Shown: positions 15,733 to 24,586 of the stretch, piece by piece
Position numbering within the stretch: the first letter of the stretch is position 1
How the letters are laid out: the number at the start of each line of letters is the position of its first letter
Position numbers and translations under genes: made by a program
NCBI RefSeq assembly: GCF_004795105.1
Contig: NZ_SSBL01000001.1
Coordinates: 248,001 to 312,000 of the forward strand
DNA: 64,000 bases
Direction of reading: 5' to 3'
Origin: Streptomyces sp. A0642
GTDB lineage: Bacteria > Actinomycetota > Actinomycetes > Streptomycetales > Streptomycetaceae
The notes under the pieces: generated by a model
What the model was told of the DNA's origin: nothing
The model's database searches: none
The model's input: only the letters and a program-made list of their open reading frames with translations

Positions 15733-17130
15733 ATGGCAGCACCGGCAGCCCCCGACCGAGTGGAACGCATCGTCATCGAGAACTGCTCGATCGCGACCGT
15801 CGACGCCGACGACACCGAGTACGCCTCGGGCCATGTCGTCGTCGCGGGCAACCGCATCGAGTCCGTCGGCGCCGGCCGGGCACCGGACGGCCTGGAGAAC
15901 GTCGTACGCCGCATCGACGGCACCGGGCACCTCGTCACGCCCGGGCTGATCAACACCCACCACCACTTCTACCAGTGGATCACCCGCGGCCTGGCCACCG
16001 ACCACAACCTCTTCGACTGGCTGGTCGCCCTCTACCCGACCTGGGCGCGCATCGACGAGCCGATGGCCCGCGCCGCCGCGCAGGGCTCGCTCGCCATGAT
16101 GGCCCGCGGCGGCGTCACGACCGCCATGGACCACCACTACGTGTACCCGAAGGGCTCTGGAGACCTGTCCGGGGCGATCATCGGCGCCGCCCGTGACATG
16201 GGCGTACGGTTCACGCTCGCCCGCGGGTCCATGGACCGCAGCGAGAAGGACGGCGGACTGCCGCCGGACTTCGCCGTGGAGAGCCTCGAAGGTGCGCTCG
16301 CCGGCACCGAGGCGGCCATCGACGCACACCATGACGCCTCCTTCGACGCGATGACACAGATCGCCGTCGCGCCCTGCTCCCCGTTCTCCGTGTCCACCGA
16401 ACTGATGCGGGAAGGTGCCGAGTTGGCGCGCCGACGCGGAGTCCGGCTGCACACGCACGGCTCGGAGACCGTGGAGGAGGAGAAGTTCTGCCACGAGCTG
16501 TTCGGCATGGGCCCGACCGACTACTTCGAGTCGACCGGCTGGCTCGGCGCCGACGTGTGGATGGCCCACTGCGTCCACATGAACGACTCCGACATCGCCG
16601 CGTTCGCCCGCACCGGCACCGGCGTCGCGCACTGCCCGTCCTCCAACGCCCGCCTCGCCGCGGGCATCGCCCGGGTCCCCGACATGCTCGCCGCGGGCGT
16701 CCCGGTCGGCCTCGGCGTCGACGGCACCGCGTCCAACGAGTCCGGAGAACTCCACACCGAACTGCGCAACGCCCTCCTCATCAACCGCCTGGGCCCGCAC
16801 CGCGAACGCGCCCTGAACGCCCGTCAGGCCCTGCGCCTGGGTACGTACGGCGGCGCCCAGGTCCTCGGCAGGGCCGACCAGATCGGCTCCCTGGAGCCCG
16901 GCAAGCTCGCCGACCTCGTGCTCTGGAAGCTGGACACCCTCGCCCATGCCTCCATCGCCGACCCGGTGACCGCCCTGGTGTTCGGCGCCGCCGCCCCCGT
17001 CACCCTCTCGCTCGTCAACGGCAGGCCCGTCGTCGAGGCGGACCACCTGATCACCGTGGACGAGGACGCCATCGCCCGCGCCACCCGCGACGAGGCCCGC
17101 CGCCTCGCGCAGATCGCCGCCGGAGGCTGA
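15733..17130 (+). CDS. 8-oxoguanine deaminase (amidohydrolase family)
   Basis: Metal-dependent amidohydrolase of 465 residues, most like 8-oxoguanine deaminases, which convert 8-oxoguanine to urate and so feed uricase directly. Metal and catalytic residues appear in order: NTHHHFYQWITRG (HxH motif), RLHTHGSETVEEEKFC, WMAHCVHMNDSD and GLGVDGTASNESG. I chose the ATG at 15733 with GAAGGAAG upstream over a GTG 33 bp earlier. The related activities of guanine, S-adenosylhomocysteine or triazine deaminases cannot be wholly excluded, but context and motifs agree with 8-oxoguanine. A strong hairpin follows. Confidence 0.88.
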   Translation: MAAPAAPDRVERIVIENCSIATVDADDTEYASGHVVVAGNRIESVGAGRAPDGLENVVRRIDGTGHLVTPGLINTHHHFYQWITRGLATDHNLFDWLVALYPTWARIDEPMARAAAQGSLAMMARGGVTTAMDHHYVYPKGSGDLSGAIIGAARDMGVRFTLARGSMDRSEKDGGLPPDFAVESLEGALAGTEAAIDAHHDASFDAMTQIAVAPCSPFSVSTELMREGAELARRRGVRLHTHGSETVEEEKFCHELFGMGPTDYFESTGWLGADVWMAHCVHMNDSDIAAFARTGTGVAHCPSSNARLAAGIARVPDMLAAGVPVGLGVDGTASNESGELHTELRNALLINRLGPHRERALNARQALRLGTYGGAQVLGRADQIGSLEPGKLADLVLWKLDTLAHASIADPVTALVFGAAAPVTLSLVNGRPVVEADHLITVDEDAIARATRDEARRLAQIAAGG

Positions 17131-17158
17131 CGGCCCGCCGTCCCCGGCACCCCCATAC

Positions 17159-17192
17159 CGGCCGGCCGAGGGGGACGGCCCTCGGCCGGCCG
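17159..17192 (+). terminator. Strong terminator hairpin after the deaminase
   Basis: A perfect 14-bp stem (CGGCCGGCCGAGGG / CCCTCGGCCGGCCG) with a 6-nt loop starts 28 bp after the stop. Confidence 0.75.
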
Positions 17193-17226
17193 CCGCGGAC
17201 CCGAGCGGGGTCCACGGCAACGGTGC

Positions 17227-17258
17227 GGGAGGCGCGTGCCCAGACGCACGCGCCTCCC
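17227..17258. terminator. Second perfect hairpin in the same gap
   Basis: A perfect 13-bp stem (GGGAGGCGCGTGC / GCACGCGCCTCCC) with a 6-nt loop. With the preceding hairpin it makes a double barrier, so the second permease is probably transcribed from its own promoter in 17260-17400. Confidence 0.65.
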
Positions 17259-17409
17259 GTCCCGGTGAAACCAGCTGCCCGCACCAGCTGCACGACCTGC
17301 CCCACCTGCATCAACGCACCACACGGGGCCCGGTTCTCCCGACCGGCTCCGGCACCACCTCCCTGACACCCACGTCGCCGCAGACGTGTACCCGACCGGA
17401 GGAACCGCC

Positions 17410-18837
17410 GTGGCAGCTACGCCCAGGTTTCGCAACGACGCAAGTGCAGCCCCCGACCCGGAATCGCTTCGCTCCGACCGGAAGCATCCGGTCGACGAGA
17501 CGCTTCCCCCGCTGAAGATGTTCACCAGCGGCCTCCAGCACGTGGCCGCGATGTACGCGGGCGTGGTGGCCCCGCCCATGATCGTGGGACCCGCAGTGGG
17601 CCTCACTCCCAAGGAGACCGCCTTCCTGATGGGGGCGAGCCTGTTCACCGCGGGCATAGCCACCCTGCTCCAGACGCTCGGCTTCTGGCGTATAGGCGCC
17701 CGGCTCCCGTTCGTCAACGGCGTCTCGTTCGCCGGCGTGACGCCGATGGTGGCGATCGGCAAGGACCGCGGGCACGACGGGATCGCCGTGATCTTCGGCG
17801 CGATCATCGTCGCCAGCCTGCTCGGCTTCGTCCTCGCCCCCTACTTCTGCAAACTGGTCCGCTTCTTCCCGCCCGTCGTCACCGGCACGGTCATCACCCT
17901 GATCGGCGTCTCCCTGCTGCCGGTCGCCTTCAACTGGTCCCAGGGCGGCAACGCCACGGCCGACGACTACGGCTCGACGACCAACATCACGATGGCGGCG
18001 GTCACCCTGGTGATCGTCCTGGCCCTGCGGAAGCTGCTGCGCGGCTTCCTCCAGCAGATCGCGATCCTGCTCGGACTCGTCGTCGGCACGCTCATCGCGA
18101 TTCCGGTCGGCATCACGGACTTCGGCGCGATCAAGAACGCCGATGTCGTCGGCTTCCCCACGCCGTTCCACTTCGGGGCGCCGCAGTTCGAGATCGCCGC
18201 GATCGTCTCGATGTGCATCGTGATGCTGGTCTGCATGACCGAGTCGACCGCGGACATGCTGGCACTCGGCAAGATCGTCGACCGTCCCGCCGACGAGCGG
18301 ACCATCGAGGGCGGCCTGCGCGCCGACACCCTGGGCAGCGCCATCAGCCCGCTGTTCAACGGGTTCATGTGCAGTGCCTTCGCCCAGAACATCGGCCTGG
18401 TCGCGATGACGAAGGTCCGCAGCCGCTTCGTCGTCGCCGCCGGCGGCGGCATCCTCATCCTGCTCGGCCTGTGTCCGGTGGCAGCCTCCGTCATCGCGCT
18501 CGTGCCGCTTCCGGTGCTGGGCGGCGCGGGCATCGTGCTCTTCGGCTCGGTCGCGGCGAGCGGCATCCAGACGCTGGCCGGCGCGGCGCTGGAGAAGGGC
18601 GAGAACGCGCTGATCGTGGCCGCCGCCGTGGGGGTCGGGCTGATCCCGATCGCGGCGCCGGAGTTCTACCACGCCTTCCCGAAGGACCTGCTCGTCGTCC
18701 TCGACTCGGGGATCTCGACCGGTTGCGTCGTGGCGATCGTGCTCAACCTCGCCTTCAACCACCTGGGCCGGAAGCCGGACGTCGAAACCGGGACCGTCCA
18801 CGAGCCGGTCAAGGAGCCGCAGGCCGCCGTCCTCTGA
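17410..18837 (+). CDS. NCS2 family purine permease, paralogue of the first
   Basis: A 475-residue nucleobase:cation symporter-2 protein with about 12-14 membrane spans. It shares with the 14293 gene the HPVDE...QHVAAMYAGVV N-terminal stretch, FAQNIGLVAMTKVRSRF and PLPVLGGAGIVLFGSVAASGIQTL, so the two probably arose by duplication. The GTG at 17410 has GGAGGA eight bases upstream. Two strong hairpins separate it from the deaminase gene, which suggests separate expression and perhaps a different purine substrate. Confidence 0.9.
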   Translation: MAATPRFRNDASAAPDPESLRSDRKHPVDETLPPLKMFTSGLQHVAAMYAGVVAPPMIVGPAVGLTPKETAFLMGASLFTAGIATLLQTLGFWRIGARLPFVNGVSFAGVTPMVAIGKDRGHDGIAVIFGAIIVASLLGFVLAPYFCKLVRFFPPVVTGTVITLIGVSLLPVAFNWSQGGNATADDYGSTTNITMAAVTLVIVLALRKLLRGFLQQIAILLGLVVGTLIAIPVGITDFGAIKNADVVGFPTPFHFGAPQFEIAAIVSMCIVMLVCMTESTADMLALGKIVDRPADERTIEGGLRADTLGSAISPLFNGFMCSAFAQNIGLVAMTKVRSRFVVAAGGGILILLGLCPVAASVIALVPLPVLGGAGIVLFGSVAASGIQTLAGAALEKGENALIVAAAVGVGLIPIAAPEFYHAFPKDLLVVLDSGISTGCVVAIVLNLAFNHLGRKPDVETGTVHEPVKEPQAAVL

Positions 18838-18855
18838 CGCCCCGCCATGAGCGCT

Positions 18856-18901
18856 GTGGCGCGTACGGCTCCGCCCCGGGGGCGGCGGTCGTACGCGCCA
18901 C
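18856..18901. terminator. Bidirectional terminator between permease and chitosanase
   Basis: A 12-bp perfect stem (GTGGCGCGTACG / CGTACGCGCCAC) encloses a nested CCGCCCC/GGGGCGG hairpin. The permease and the chitosanase genes converge on it from both sides. Confidence 0.75.
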
Positions 18902-18923
18902 GGCTCTTCCCGTCCGGGGAGTG

Positions 18924-19787
18924 TCAGCCGATGTGGTAGCTGTCCCCGTAGACCTTCCAGTCGAGCGGCGGGTCCAGGTTCAGATTGCCCGCGTCCAGGA
19001 AGACGCGCTGGGCGGTGTCCACCCGGCTGGTGTCCGAGTGGGCCTCCTCCTGCTTCATGGCCCACACCCGCGCGTCCAGGAAGGCGTTGAGGTAGGTGAC
19101 CTCGTCGCCGCCCTGGGCCGGCGGCCTCGCCTGCGCGAGGGCGCGCTCGCGGATCGAGCCGAAGCTCGTGCTGTCGCCGCCGTCGCCGTGCATCACGAGG
19201 GCGTCGTAGTACGCGAACTGACCCAGTGTGCCCAGCCCGTCGCTCTTGCCCCGGCCGACCGCCGGGTCGAAGTAGACCCGGTCGCGTTCGTCGTTCTGCG
19301 CCTGCTGGAACGCCGGATCCTCGGCCGCTGTCTCCCAGGCCTCGCTGAAGCCGGGATCGAGACCGTCGTGCGAATCGGTGCCGTCCACCTCGCGCAGGGC
19401 GGGCAGGTACCCGGCGAGCGGGTTGCCCGGCTCCCGCCGGGTGTAGAGCTCCACCAGGTCGAGCATGTCGCCGGTGCCGGAGCAGAATCCGATGATGCCC
19501 GCCGTGTAGCCGCGGCCGTCACCGATGTCCTCGATGTAGCCGTACTGCCCCTTCCAGTCCAGCGAGGAGTTCTCCGCGCTGGAGACCAGTTGCATGGCGA
19601 TGTCCTTCTTCGCCGGATCGTCGAGCCCGTTCGCGGCTGCCTCCTGGTGGTGAACCGCCGTGGGGGCGGGTGCGGTGCCTGCGAAGGCGGTGGCGGGAAT
19701 CGCCGTGAGGGTCAGACCGAGCGCGACGAGAGCGACGCGTACGGATCGGTTGTTGCGACGTGCGGTGCGCTTGTGGGGAGCGTGCAC
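18924..19787 (-). CDS. Secreted chitosanase, GH46
   Basis: Endo-chitosanase of 287 residues that cleaves glucosamine polymer outside the cell. I start at the GTG at 19787, which has GGAGG five bases upstream; the longer reading to 19925 would run through the promoter palindrome. Residues 1-42 look like a signal peptide (KRTARRNNRSVRVALVALGLTLTAIPATAFAG). The GH46 acids are in MQLVSSAENSSLDW (Glu, general acid) and EDIGDGRGYTAGI (Asp). C-terminal segments typical of the family are AHSDTSRVDTAQRVFL and WKVYGDSYHIG. A paralogue lies 280 bp upstream on the same strand. No csnR-type regulator gene is present in the window. Confidence 0.92.
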   Translation of the reverse strand: MHAPHKRTARRNNRSVRVALVALGLTLTAIPATAFAGTAPAPTAVHHQEAAANGLDDPAKKDIAMQLVSSAENSSLDWKGQYGYIEDIGDGRGYTAGIIGFCSGTGDMLDLVELYTRREPGNPLAGYLPALREVDGTDSHDGLDPGFSEAWETAAEDPAFQQAQNDERDRVYFDPAVGRGKSDGLGTLGQFAYYDALVMHGDGGDSTSFGSIRERALAQARPPAQGGDEVTYLNAFLDARVWAMKQEEAHSDTSRVDTAQRVFLDAGNLNLDPPLDWKVYGDSYHIG

Positions 19788-19825
19788 CAGTCCTCCAAGG
19801 GAGTTCGCCGTTCCGATTGTTCTGT

Positions 19826-19840
19826 TAGGAAGCTTTCCTA
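19826..19840 (-). promoter_or_regulatory. Palindromic operator before the chitosanase gene
   Basis: On the minus strand TAGGAAAGCTTCCTA is an inverted repeat of 6-bp arms, 38 bp upstream of the start. AGGAAA...TTCCT palindromes of this kind are described for the ROK-family chitosanase repressor CsnR in Streptomyces; I make the link from memory of that motif class, not from a search. The lipoprotein paralogue has no equivalent site in its short upstream gap. Confidence 0.55.
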
Positions 19841-20067
19841 TCAGGGTGGGGCGGCGGTCGTACACCCCTTCGACGCGGGCGAGTTCGTGCGGTCCGGGCA
19901 TGCGAAAGCCCCGCACCGGGCGCACGGGCGGTCGGGGCGGGGCCGTGGAGTGCCGGGTCAGCAGTCCAGGGAAGCCACCTGGATCGAGACTCCTGTGGGG
20001 CGCCCCCCCGGGTCACCCCTCACCCAGCCGCCTTCGCCGACGCCTCGCGCGCCTGTCGATCACGGGT

Positions 20068-20910
20068 TCACGAAGCGTCCGGGCCCTTGATCAGATAGCT
20101 GTCGCCGTACACCGTCCACCGCAGCGGTGGCTCCAGGCCGAAATTCCCCTCGCGCAAGAAGACCCGCTGCGCCGTCTCGACCCGGCTGGTGTCGCTGTGC
20201 GAGGGCTCCTTGCCGATCGCCTCGACGCGCGCGTCGAGGAAGGCGCCGAGGTATGCGCCCTCGTCGCCGCCCTCCGCGGGGGGCCGGTCCTCGGCGCGTG
20301 CCTGGCGCCGCATCGTACGGAACCCGACCGTGCCCTCCGTGTCACCGGCCCCGTGCATCACGTAGGCGTCGTAGTAGACGAACTGGCCGAGCGTGCCCAG
20401 CCCGTCCTTCTTGGCCTGGGCGACCGCCGGCTCGAAGTACTCCCGGTCCCGCACGGTGTCCTGCGCCGCACGGAACGCCGCGTCACCCGCGGCCTTCGAC
20501 CACGCCTGCGTGAACGGACGGCCGAGTCCCGTGTGCGCGTCGGTCCCCTTCACCGCGCGCAGCGCGGGCAGGAAACGCTCGAGCGCATTGCCCGGCCGGG
20601 CCTTCGCGTACCGCTCGACCACACCCAGCATGTCGCCGGTGGCGGAGCAGAACCCGATGATGCCGGCGGTGTAGCCGCGGCCGTCACCGATGTCCTCGAT
20701 GTAGTCGTACTGGGCCTTCCAGTCCAGGGTCGAGTTCTCCGCGCTGGAGACCAGCTGCATCGCGATGTCCTTCTTCGCCGGATCGTCCAGCCCGGCGCCC
20801 GGGCCCCCCTTGCCTGCTGAACCGCCCGCCCCCGCACAGCCGGACAGCACGGTCAGGGCCAGAACGAGGGCGGCGAGGGAGGCGGCCGGGGAGCGTCGGG
20901 TGGGCTTCAC
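20068..20910 (-). CDS. Lipoprotein chitosanase, GH46 paralogue
   Basis: A second GH46 protein, 280 residues, closely similar to its neighbour over the whole catalytic domain. The acids are conserved in MQLVSSAENSTLDW and EDIGDGRGYTAGI. Unlike the first copy it has a lipoprotein signal (LAALVLALTVLSGC) followed by a Gly/Ala-rich spacer, so it should be anchored on the outer face of the membrane. A surface-bound form could trim oligomers close to the importers. It is divergent from the hydrolase gene at 20972 with only 61 bp between. Confidence 0.9.
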   Translation of the reverse strand: MKPTRRSPAASLAALVLALTVLSGCAGAGGSAGKGGPGAGLDDPAKKDIAMQLVSSAENSTLDWKAQYDYIEDIGDGRGYTAGIIGFCSATGDMLGVVERYAKARPGNALERFLPALRAVKGTDAHTGLGRPFTQAWSKAAGDAAFRAAQDTVRDREYFEPAVAQAKKDGLGTLGQFVYYDAYVMHGAGDTEGTVGFRTMRRQARAEDRPPAEGGDEGAYLGAFLDARVEAIGKEPSHSDTSRVETAQRVFLREGNFGLEPPLRWTVYGDSYLIKGPDAS

Positions 20911-20971
20911 CCCGCCCAGCCTGCCAGGTCGTGGGAGTGATCTTCGTTCATTCGGCTGTAGCGTCTGGGGT

Positions 20972-21655
20972 ATGGATGATCAGTCTGTTGTGGATGTCGG
21001 CGATGTGCGTCTGGCGTACCGGACCTGGGGAGACCCGTTCGGCTCGCCCGTCGTGCTGCTGCACGGCCTCGGCGATTCCGCCGCGAGCTGGGAGGCGGCC
21101 GGGAGTCTGCTCGGTCAGGAATGGCGGGTGTACGCCCTCGACCTGCGGGGCCACGGCGAGAGCGACTGGCCCGACGAGTACGACTTCGAGCTGATGCGGG
21201 ACGACGTCCTCGGCTTCCTGGACGCGTGCGAGCTCGACCGGGTCGGCCTGGTCGGCCACGACATGGGCGGCGTGGTCGCCCACCTCCTGGCGCAGGAGCA
21301 CGCGGACCGGGTGGAGCGGCTGGTGCTGGTGGAGACCCCGCCGCCGTTCCCCGGCGCGGCCGGCCCCGCCGTACCGCCCGAAGGGCCGGTCGACTACGAC
21401 GAGGCCGTGCTCGCGGCCGTACGCACCCAGCTGGACGACCCCGACCCGGCGTGGGCGGAGGGCCTCGGCGAGATCGTCGCGCCGACGCTGATGCTCACCG
21501 GCGGCCCGGCGAGCACCATGCCCCAGGGGCGGCTCCAGGACATGGCCTCCCTGATCCCGGACTGTCACCTCATGACGATCGGCGGTGGCCACCGGCCGCA
21601 CGAGGTCCACGCCGACCAGGTCGCGCACCAGATCACGGAGTTCTTCACCAGCTGA
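20972..21655 (+). CDS. Alpha/beta hydrolase with an Asp nucleophile position
   Basis: A 227-residue alpha/beta-hydrolase fold protein. The oxyanion region is VVLLHGLGDSAASWE and the nucleophile elbow reads GHDMGG, with Asp where Ser is usual, as in epoxide hydrolases and haloalkane dehalogenases. The catalytic His is likely in GGGHRPHEVHA near the C terminus. It is short, with little room for a full cap domain. I chose the ATG at 20972; the upstream open frame has no good start. It converges with the next gene. Substrate is unknown. Confidence 0.82.
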   Translation: MDDQSVVDVGDVRLAYRTWGDPFGSPVVLLHGLGDSAASWEAAGSLLGQEWRVYALDLRGHGESDWPDEYDFELMRDDVLGFLDACELDRVGLVGHDMGGVVAHLLAQEHADRVERLVLVETPPPFPGAAGPAVPPEGPVDYDEAVLAAVRTQLDDPDPAWAEGLGEIVAPTLMLTGGPASTMPQGRLQDMASLIPDCHLMTIGGGHRPHEVHADQVAHQITEFFTS

Positions 21656-21673
21656 CCGCGGCAGCGGGCGGGC

Positions 21674-22279
21674 TCAGCCCTCCGGCTTCCAGTCCGGCCG
21701 CCGCCCGCTGCGGGCGACCGCCCGGTCCAGCAGCGGCGCGTCGTCCGGGACCGGGACGGGCGGTCCGAACGGGGAGGTCGGCGGCGGGTTGTCGCCCAGG
21801 TCGGCCAGCAGGGCCAGCGAGGAGCGCAGATGGGCGTCCTCGGCCCGGTACGGCTGGCCGGTCGCCCTCGCCAGGTCCCAGCCGTGCAGCACCAGCTCGT
21901 TGAGCGCGACCATGCCGGCCACCTCGCCCGGAAGGTCCACGCTCCCCGCCCGGGTCATGCCCTGCCAGGCCTCCGGGGAGCGCCAGGCGGCCACCATCTC
22001 GTCGAGCGCCGCGGGCAGCGTGCTGCGCCACCCGTCGGTCAGTACCCCCGACTCCACCGAGGGGGCCGTGTCGGTCGTGGCGCCCAGGTCCTTGCGCGCG
22101 GCGTCCCGGAAGGCCGTGGCAAGCCCCTCGACGTGGGCCAGCATCGCGGCCACCGTGACATCGGGGCACGGCGTCGGTCCGGCCAGCCGGGCGTCGTCGA
22201 TGGCATCGAGCATTCCGGCGATCTGCCGGGCGGCGGGGCCGAGGTCGAGGAGGGGTGCGGAGTTCGTCTGCGTATCCAT
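21674..22279 (-). CDS. TIGR03086-type DinB-like metal-binding protein
   Basis: A 201-residue protein of the actinobacterial TIGR03086 family, related to mycothiol-dependent maleylpyruvate isomerase/DinB four-helix bundles. Family segments are DLGPAARQIAGMLDAIDDARLAGPTPCPDVTVAAMLAHVEG and the C-terminal LNELVLHGWDLARATGQPY; the histidines in these segments are the likely metal ligands. Members are thought to act with mycothiol, but the reaction here is not known. It converges with the hydrolase gene with 18 bp between stops. Confidence 0.8.
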   Translation of the reverse strand: MDTQTNSAPLLDLGPAARQIAGMLDAIDDARLAGPTPCPDVTVAAMLAHVEGLATAFRDAARKDLGATTDTAPSVESGVLTDGWRSTLPAALDEMVAAWRSPEAWQGMTRAGSVDLPGEVAGMVALNELVLHGWDLARATGQPYRAEDAHLRSSLALLADLGDNPPPTSPFGPPVPVPDDAPLLDRAVARSGRRPDWKPEG

Positions 22280-22600
22280 ACCTGTGCAGACTGCCCGGGC
22301 CCCCGGAAGTCATCGCTCGGCGCACGACGTGTGCCCGAGGAGTGATCCGGCAGGGGTGAGCGGGTACCGCCGCATCGGTGGTGTACGCGACGACGCCGGC
22401 CGGAGACCGCTCCGCCCGTCCCGGCGCTCCTCGCGTTCCGGCCGCACCACTCCCCGTACGCACGGGATCCGCCGCCCGTACCGCGGGCGCCCGGCGCACA
22501 CCGGCACATTGCGGAACGTTCCTCTCCGTCCCCTTGTCGAGGGCCCCCGCACCATGCGATACAGGTCTGGACCATTGCCCGTCGGACGGAAGGCACCACC
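22280..22600. promoter_or_regulatory. 321-bp divergent promoter region
   Basis: No gene is convincing here. The gap separates the divergent TIGR03086 and fibronectin III genes. GGAACGTTCC at about 22513-22522 is a perfect 10-bp palindrome, and GGAAG precedes the GTG at 22601. Confidence 0.35.
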
Positions 22601-23581
22601 GTGCAACGCCCCCACACAACCGCCGCGTTGGCCTGCTCCGCCGCCCTGCTCCTCGCCGCGTTCACCACCGCCTGCGGCTCGGAGGCCGAGGCGGACACCA
22701 GGAAGCCCACCGCGCCGCACGGGGTGACCGCTCAGGCGAGCAGCGCCACCTCCGCGCACGTCATGTGGGAAGCCGCCACCGACGACACGGCCGTCACCGG
22801 CTACGAGGTCTACCGGCAGGGCGAGAAGGTCAAGTCCGTCCCCGAGGCCAAGGTGATGACCGACATCGAGGGGCTGACCGCCTCGACCGCGTACACCTTC
22901 ACCGTCCGCGCCAGGGACGCCGCCGGAAACGTCTCCGCGCCGAGCGCCACCGCGGCCGTCACCACTCCCGCGCCCACCCCCGCCGACCACGAGCCCCCCA
23001 CCCGGCCGGTGGGACTGCGCGGCAAGGCCGACGGCGGCAGGGCCGCGACGCTGTCCTGGGGCGGCTCCACGGACGACGTCGGCGTCACCGCGTACGACAT
23101 CTACCAGGAGGGCTCGCGCATCCACAGCGTGCCGGGAACGCGGACCACCGCGCGGCTGACCGGTCTGCGCCCCGGCACCGTCTACACCTTCACCGTCCGC
23201 GCCCGCGACGCGGCGGACACCTCGTCGGCGGACAGCAACGCCTTCGACCTCACCACCGCGAGCGCCCCGGGCGCACCCGCCGGCACCGCCCCCACGGACC
23301 TGCGGATCACGAGCAGCGCCGCGGGCAAGGAGTACGCCGTCGACCTGGACTGGGAGCAGCCGGAGACCGGCGGGAGGATACCGGCGTACCAGCTGTACGT
23401 GGACGGCCGGCTGACCACCACGATCGTCTGGGGCGGCGAGCCGCCCGTCGGCCGGGCGAGCTACCGGCTCACCATGAGCGAGCCGCGCGGCACCCGCCAC
23501 TCGATGAAGGTCCGCGCGAAGCTGCCCGACGGGAAGTGGGGCGACTTCTCGGCGGCGCGCGGCGTGGTGCTAGGGGACTGA
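22601..23581 (+). CDS. Fibronectin type III domain lipoprotein
   Basis: A 326-residue surface protein. The N terminus is a lipoprotein signal (LACSAALLLAAFTTAC). Three FnIII-like modules follow: about 35-125 (VMWEAATDDTAVTGYEVYRQG, YTFTVRARDAAGNVS), about 130-220 (LSWGGSTDDVGVTAYDIYQEG, YTFTVRARDAADTSS) and a more divergent one to the end. Such modules are common in Streptomyces polysaccharide-degrading enzymes as spacers, but no catalytic domain is attached here, so a cell-surface binding or adhesion role is a guess. A 9-bp hairpin terminator follows. Confidence 0.85.
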   Translation: MQRPHTTAALACSAALLLAAFTTACGSEAEADTRKPTAPHGVTAQASSATSAHVMWEAATDDTAVTGYEVYRQGEKVKSVPEAKVMTDIEGLTASTAYTFTVRARDAAGNVSAPSATAAVTTPAPTPADHEPPTRPVGLRGKADGGRAATLSWGGSTDDVGVTAYDIYQEGSRIHSVPGTRTTARLTGLRPGTVYTFTVRARDAADTSSADSNAFDLTTASAPGAPAGTAPTDLRITSSAAGKEYAVDLDWEQPETGGRIPAYQLYVDGRLTTTIVWGGEPPVGRASYRLTMSEPRGTRHSMKVRAKLPDGKWGDFSAARGVVLGD

Positions 23582-23628
23582 CGGCCGTACGCCCCGTTCG
23601 GCCGGGGGTGACGCGTACCGTCCCGACG

Positions 23629-23655
23629 CGTGGAGGCGCGGCAGGGGCCTCCACG
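23629..23655 (+). terminator. Terminator after the FnIII lipoprotein
   Basis: CGTGGAGGC / GCCTCCACG, a 9-bp perfect stem with a 9-nt loop, lies 48 bp after the stop. Confidence 0.55.
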
Positions 23656-23762
23656 CCGATGAGCGCGGCGACGGTCCCGCACGACGGGGACTCGTCCGGC
23701 CGGGGGTGAATCCGTCGGTCAGATCTCGGAGGCACCGGGCTCCGGCGGCCGTTCGGGCGGCG

Positions 23763-24410
23763 TCACAGGATGATGCGGTCCCGTACCCATCGCAGGCAGT
23801 CCTCGTCCGAGGCGGGCAGCTCCTCGTCCGCCGGCCAGGGGTGCACGGTCAGGACCAGGTGGGTCAGATAGCCGTACGGGCCGCCGTCCTCGCGAGGGGC
23901 GAGCACGACGCCGTGTTCGCCCCGCCGCCATATCCGGCAGCGCAGATGAGGCCCCATGCCGAGCCAGTCGTTGGAGCGCAGGACGCGCAGCGGCGGACCG
24001 AGTTCGCCGGTGACGACCTCCGCCGCTCGGTCGAGCACGGCCTCGCACTCCGCTTCGTCCGGTTCCCGGAGAAGGTCCCAGCCCGGCAGTGCGGCCCACT
24101 TCCCGACGAGTGCGACGAGCGCGTCATGACCGTACTCCTCGGGATCCGGCGGGTTGACGGGGTACGCCTCGCCGAACGTCAGGATCAGCGTGGAACCGGG
24201 GTCGCCGAGCGGGTCGCCCTCGTACCACAGGACGTGGTGGTGCCGGGTGAGGACCGCGTCGCAGACGAGAGAGGTGTACGCCCAGCCCAGCTCCTTCTCG
24301 CTGTACTCGTCGAACTCCTCCTCCGGGACGGCCGGCAGGGCGGGCATGGCCAGCAACTCCCGGACCACGGTGGGGGAGAGCGGCGAGTGGGCGAGCGCGT
24401 GCACGGGCAT
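23763..24410 (-). CDS. Hypothetical acidic protein
   Basis: A 215-residue protein with no motif I can name. It is acidic (EEEFDEYSEKELGWAY near the N terminus), has no signal peptide or membrane span, and contains several tryptophans plus a HHHVLWYEGDPLGDPG segment. Its codon use matches the host genes around it. It is likely cytoplasmic. It is divergent from the lipoprotein gene at 24748. Confidence 0.65.
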   Translation of the reverse strand: MPVHALAHSPLSPTVVRELLAMPALPAVPEEEFDEYSEKELGWAYTSLVCDAVLTRHHHVLWYEGDPLGDPGSTLILTFGEAYPVNPPDPEEYGHDALVALVGKWAALPGWDLLREPDEAECEAVLDRAAEVVTGELGPPLRVLRSNDWLGMGPHLRCRIWRRGEHGVVLAPREDGGPYGYLTHLVLTVHPWPADEELPASDEDCLRWVRDRIIL

Positions 24411-24586
24411 GGAGCGCGGGTCTCCTCGGGTCGATGCGTGACGGTGATGGGTGACGGTGCCGGGGCCCCGAGGGCCGGCGCCGGGACGATTCCATCATGG
24501 GCGGCCGTGGCCCCCGGGTGGTCATGTGGGGCGGCCGCCCCCCGGACGGTCATGAGCGGCCGCGTCCCGGACGGTCCCTGGACGGC

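Noticed and set aside
15700..15733. Longer 8-oxoguanine deaminase starting at 15700
   Set aside because: The ATG at 15733 has a good ribosome binding site and gives the normal family N terminus.
14158..17220. 1020-codon open frame on the minus strand opposite the permease and 8-oxoguanine deaminase genes
   Set aside because: Low-complexity Arg/Gly/Asp/His-rich translation typical of an antisense shadow in GC-rich DNA. Clear family genes occupy the plus strand.
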